Positions 61,482 to 64,000 of a DNA stretch of 64,000 nt are shown here, in pieces; within the stretch, counting starts at the first letter, position 1; the number at the start of each line of letters is the position of its first letter. The position numbers were made by a program, and so were the translations under genes. Origin of the DNA: Phoronis australis (taxonomy: Eukaryota > Phoronida > Phoronidae); contig NMRA01000554.1 in the NCBI GenBank assembly GCA_002633005.1, positions 186,001 through 250,000 of the forward strand. Direction: 5' to 3'. Under the pieces are notes generated by a model, which made no database searches, had not been told where the DNA came from, and saw nothing but the letters and a program-made list of their open reading frames with translations.

Positions 61482-64000
61482 CTGAAATAAGGGAAGAAAT
61501 AGATAAGTTAAGGCTGCTGGATGAATTAACTAGTCAATGACTTTGTTTATAGGAATGAATTTGCAAAATTTCGTGATCATGATCTATTAAGAGGTTAAGG
61601 CAATAAACCTGTCAATGCCAGATGCCCACCCAGGCGCCCATACATACAGGAAGGTACATAAAAAAGTCTATTTCAGCAATTATTATTGGCCCCGTCTTTA
61701 CTTAAGTGTCAAATGCTACTCAGAACAGACAGCTGCTTATCACTGCAATTGGTGAGGAGGAGGTTGACAATTTGAAGAACTGCAATTTGTTACTTTGTGA
61801 TCATATTAGTGTCATACACATATCTTGGCTAATGCATTTTCCAAAGAAATTTTTCACTCACTAAAGTGCTTCACTTAAAGGCAAGGCATAGCTGCCTCTG
61901 CCTCAGGTGCAGATGAAGACACTTTTTATTTGGAGTGTTTCTTCAACTTGGTCTTATTCAAGTTATTTTTGTCCTTTTAAATACTGTGCATTTAATAGCT
62001 ACAGTAAAACAGTCCAATTTATGAGGATACAATGCGACGGACAGGTGAAATGTTCCATAACAGGTGTGTAGCACCGAATTAATCCTGTTTTGTTCTGCAC
62101 TGTAGCTTTCATCAGACGATATTTTGAAAAATTGTAGATTATTACCACAATCTTAGAGGCCCTAGAAAATGAAAGAACGGAAATTTTGGAAATTATGTTT
62201 GCAGAAAATTGATGACATTTTACCCAAGTGTTTAACCAAACACATGTCAATGTCACTTAAAGTAAGTCTGTGACAGTCAAGTCTCACTAACACATTTTTC
62301 ACTCAAATGTTACATGCAGGATATAGCATAGGTTGACATGCAAGCACATTAACCTAATAACACCCATATAGTTTGGTGTGCACTACACATCTTTGGACAG
62401 TTATTGTTGAACAATAATAGTCACACAACATGCTTGTCATACTTATGTTGAGAAAATACCACAAGAAAACCTTATAGCTGAGGATTCATTAAAGTATGTC
62501 ATGGGACTTGTAAGTATTTATTCATAAATTAACACTAGGCTGAAATGTGTGCAACATAACATCACAACTTTTTCATACTAGATTCACCATAACATTCCGC
62601 AGTACGAGGAACTCCGATTACCAGATCTGTATTTCATTTTTGACAGTTAATGGCATTATTGAAAGGTCACCATACAACAATCAGTTTTGATAAACCTTGG
62701 TGTATTTTAAAAAAGTCATCCGAGAAAGGGAGTGGCAAACCAAACTTGAAACTAAAACAAGATATTTGATTTCTACCACTTCACCAATCCCTTTCCTATT
62801 TACATGTATAAAACAAACTGTCCAATAAGCAACCCCCCTGCTTCACACCACCCATGCTCAGATAAATGAGCTCTTCAAACAATACAGACTCTGTGTAACA
62901 CTTGGTGTAGATTTCGGGCAATGTCCTTCTTGGAATGTCCAGAGGGAAAATAAAACCGAGCTTAATTTCTTAGATAACTTAATCAAATTAGAAGACAGCA
63001 AGATGACAAACACTTAACCCAGGCTGAAAAAATAACAAAGCAAACTTCGTATGAAAAGCAATGGCGCATTACATTTTACACCAATACATGCAAACTCTGT
63101 CAGTGTTAAAGCATCCCAGCAAAATTACAGACAAACATCTCTTTGCTTGAAACAAGTCAAAGTGGAATTGGACAAAATTGAAATATTGTAACTTAGAATT
63201 TGTGGCACAGAGGTTTGCCAACAGATGGTGCTGCTAGAGCCACACAGGCATGTTCTATTTTCTCAACATTTGCTTCAAAATATTTCCTTAATCGCCTCTC
63301 TGTTTGCAACTTTACAGCCACAACTAGTCTACTATAACAATAATACTACTATAATAATACTACTACTATAATCAACAGGTGACTAAGAAGCCATACCCAC
63401 ATTACAGTAAAAATTCTTCAACTTGTGACAAAAATAAATACTAAAATTATAATTTTTCTAAAATTATAATTTTTCTATATGTTAAAGGCTCGCTACCTAA
63501 TTGCAAACGTTCAAACTTTGCTAGATGGCAGCTTTGTGTACAAATCATGCTGACATAAGATTACCATCTTCAAAGTCTTTTTTGTCAAGAAATTTGACAA
63601 AATAAAGTTGGCTACCATAGTGTATCGTAACTGAAGAAACTTTCCTGTAATTAATCAAGTTAACTTCAGGCAATAACTACACAGCAGTCAGAATTTTTGC
63701 CTAAAGAGCATGTTGTTTTAGCAGATGTAGACCTCTCAATCAGAAGCTCTGAGCAAGAAGAAAAGCAATTGACCTAGGAATAATCAAGTAAGTGGCCAAC
63801 AGCACAAGTGGATGAAGAGAGAATCATTAATATGACACAGTCTGAAGAGATAGAACAACAGCCAAGATGATATCTCACTGGGCACTTGGGAAAGGTTAAT
63901 ATGGTACTAGACACAAGTCTGGTAAATATGGATGGTAACTGGTGGGGCTCTCTCTGTGACAATGCTCCTGCTGTGCTAGGTCACAATGACAGTATGGGTT
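61482..64000. other. Right end of window, mostly intron-like
   Basis: AT-rich, with an ATA/CTA-type simple repeat at 63335-63375 and a short tandem duplication of AAAATTATAATTTTTCT at 63442-63478. No confident exon was found besides the candidate at 62796-62969. Confidence 0.5.
62796..62969 (-). other. Candidate further upstream exon of the HAT-repeat gene
   Basis: A 57-codon open stretch on the minus strand reads protein-like (LDIPRRTLPEIYTKCYTES, then VLFEELIYLSMGG) and lies after a pyrimidine-rich tract. Splice sites cannot be fixed and the family is not recognised. Confidence 0.2.

Overview
The window is animal nuclear DNA. Split genes with GT-AG introns of about 0.2 to 7 kb encode conserved metazoan housekeeping proteins, set among many short inverted-repeat transposons and minisatellites. 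Nothing is bacterial or organellar. The lineage is probably a marine invertebrate, possibly a non-vertebrate deuterostome; this is a judgement from gene structure and repeat style only.

Layout. (1) 1-2.05 kb: a near-identical block present twice around a single n, carrying a possible last exon of an upstream gene. (2) 3.06-17.3 kb, plus strand: CCT2 (chaperonin CCT/TRiC subunit beta), with every coding exon traceable. It has two complete, diverged terminal coding exons (14869-15038 and 17103-17272), each of which splices in frame to the same upstream exon. This is the most interesting signal in the window. (3) 36.17-20.26 kb, minus strand: an ARFGAP2/3-type Arf GTPase-activating protein in 12 coding exons, convergent with CCT2. 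Its 7.1-kb first intron holds a block written twice around an 819-base N gap. (4) 36.44-45.76 kb, plus strand: AMN1, a leucine-rich-repeat protein in 5 exons. Its ATG is 268 bp from the ARFGAP ATG, so the two probably share a divergent promoter. Its exon 4 appears twice around a single n. (5) 52.16 kb to about 61.5 kb, minus strand, probably continuing past the window: the C-terminal part of a HAT/TPR-repeat RNA-processing protein, perhaps ZFC3H1-like. It is convergent with AMN1.

Mobile DNA: a Harbinger/Tourist-like MITE family (four copies), an 18-bp-TIR element between TTAA sites with a MITE nested in it, a Kolobok-like element (TTAA target, long TIRs, THAP-domain ORF), several foldback elements, a tRNA-derived SINE, and minisatellites including a 17-bp array in CCT2. 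The three duplicated blocks around n/N runs look like overlapping haplotype contigs placed side by side, not real duplications. The CCT2 terminal exons differ: their many synonymous changes show an old, real duplication.

The genes do not form one pathway. They cover protein folding (CCT2), COPI vesicle traffic (ARFGAP), an LRR protein related to a yeast mitotic-exit antagonist (AMN1) and probable nuclear RNA surveillance.
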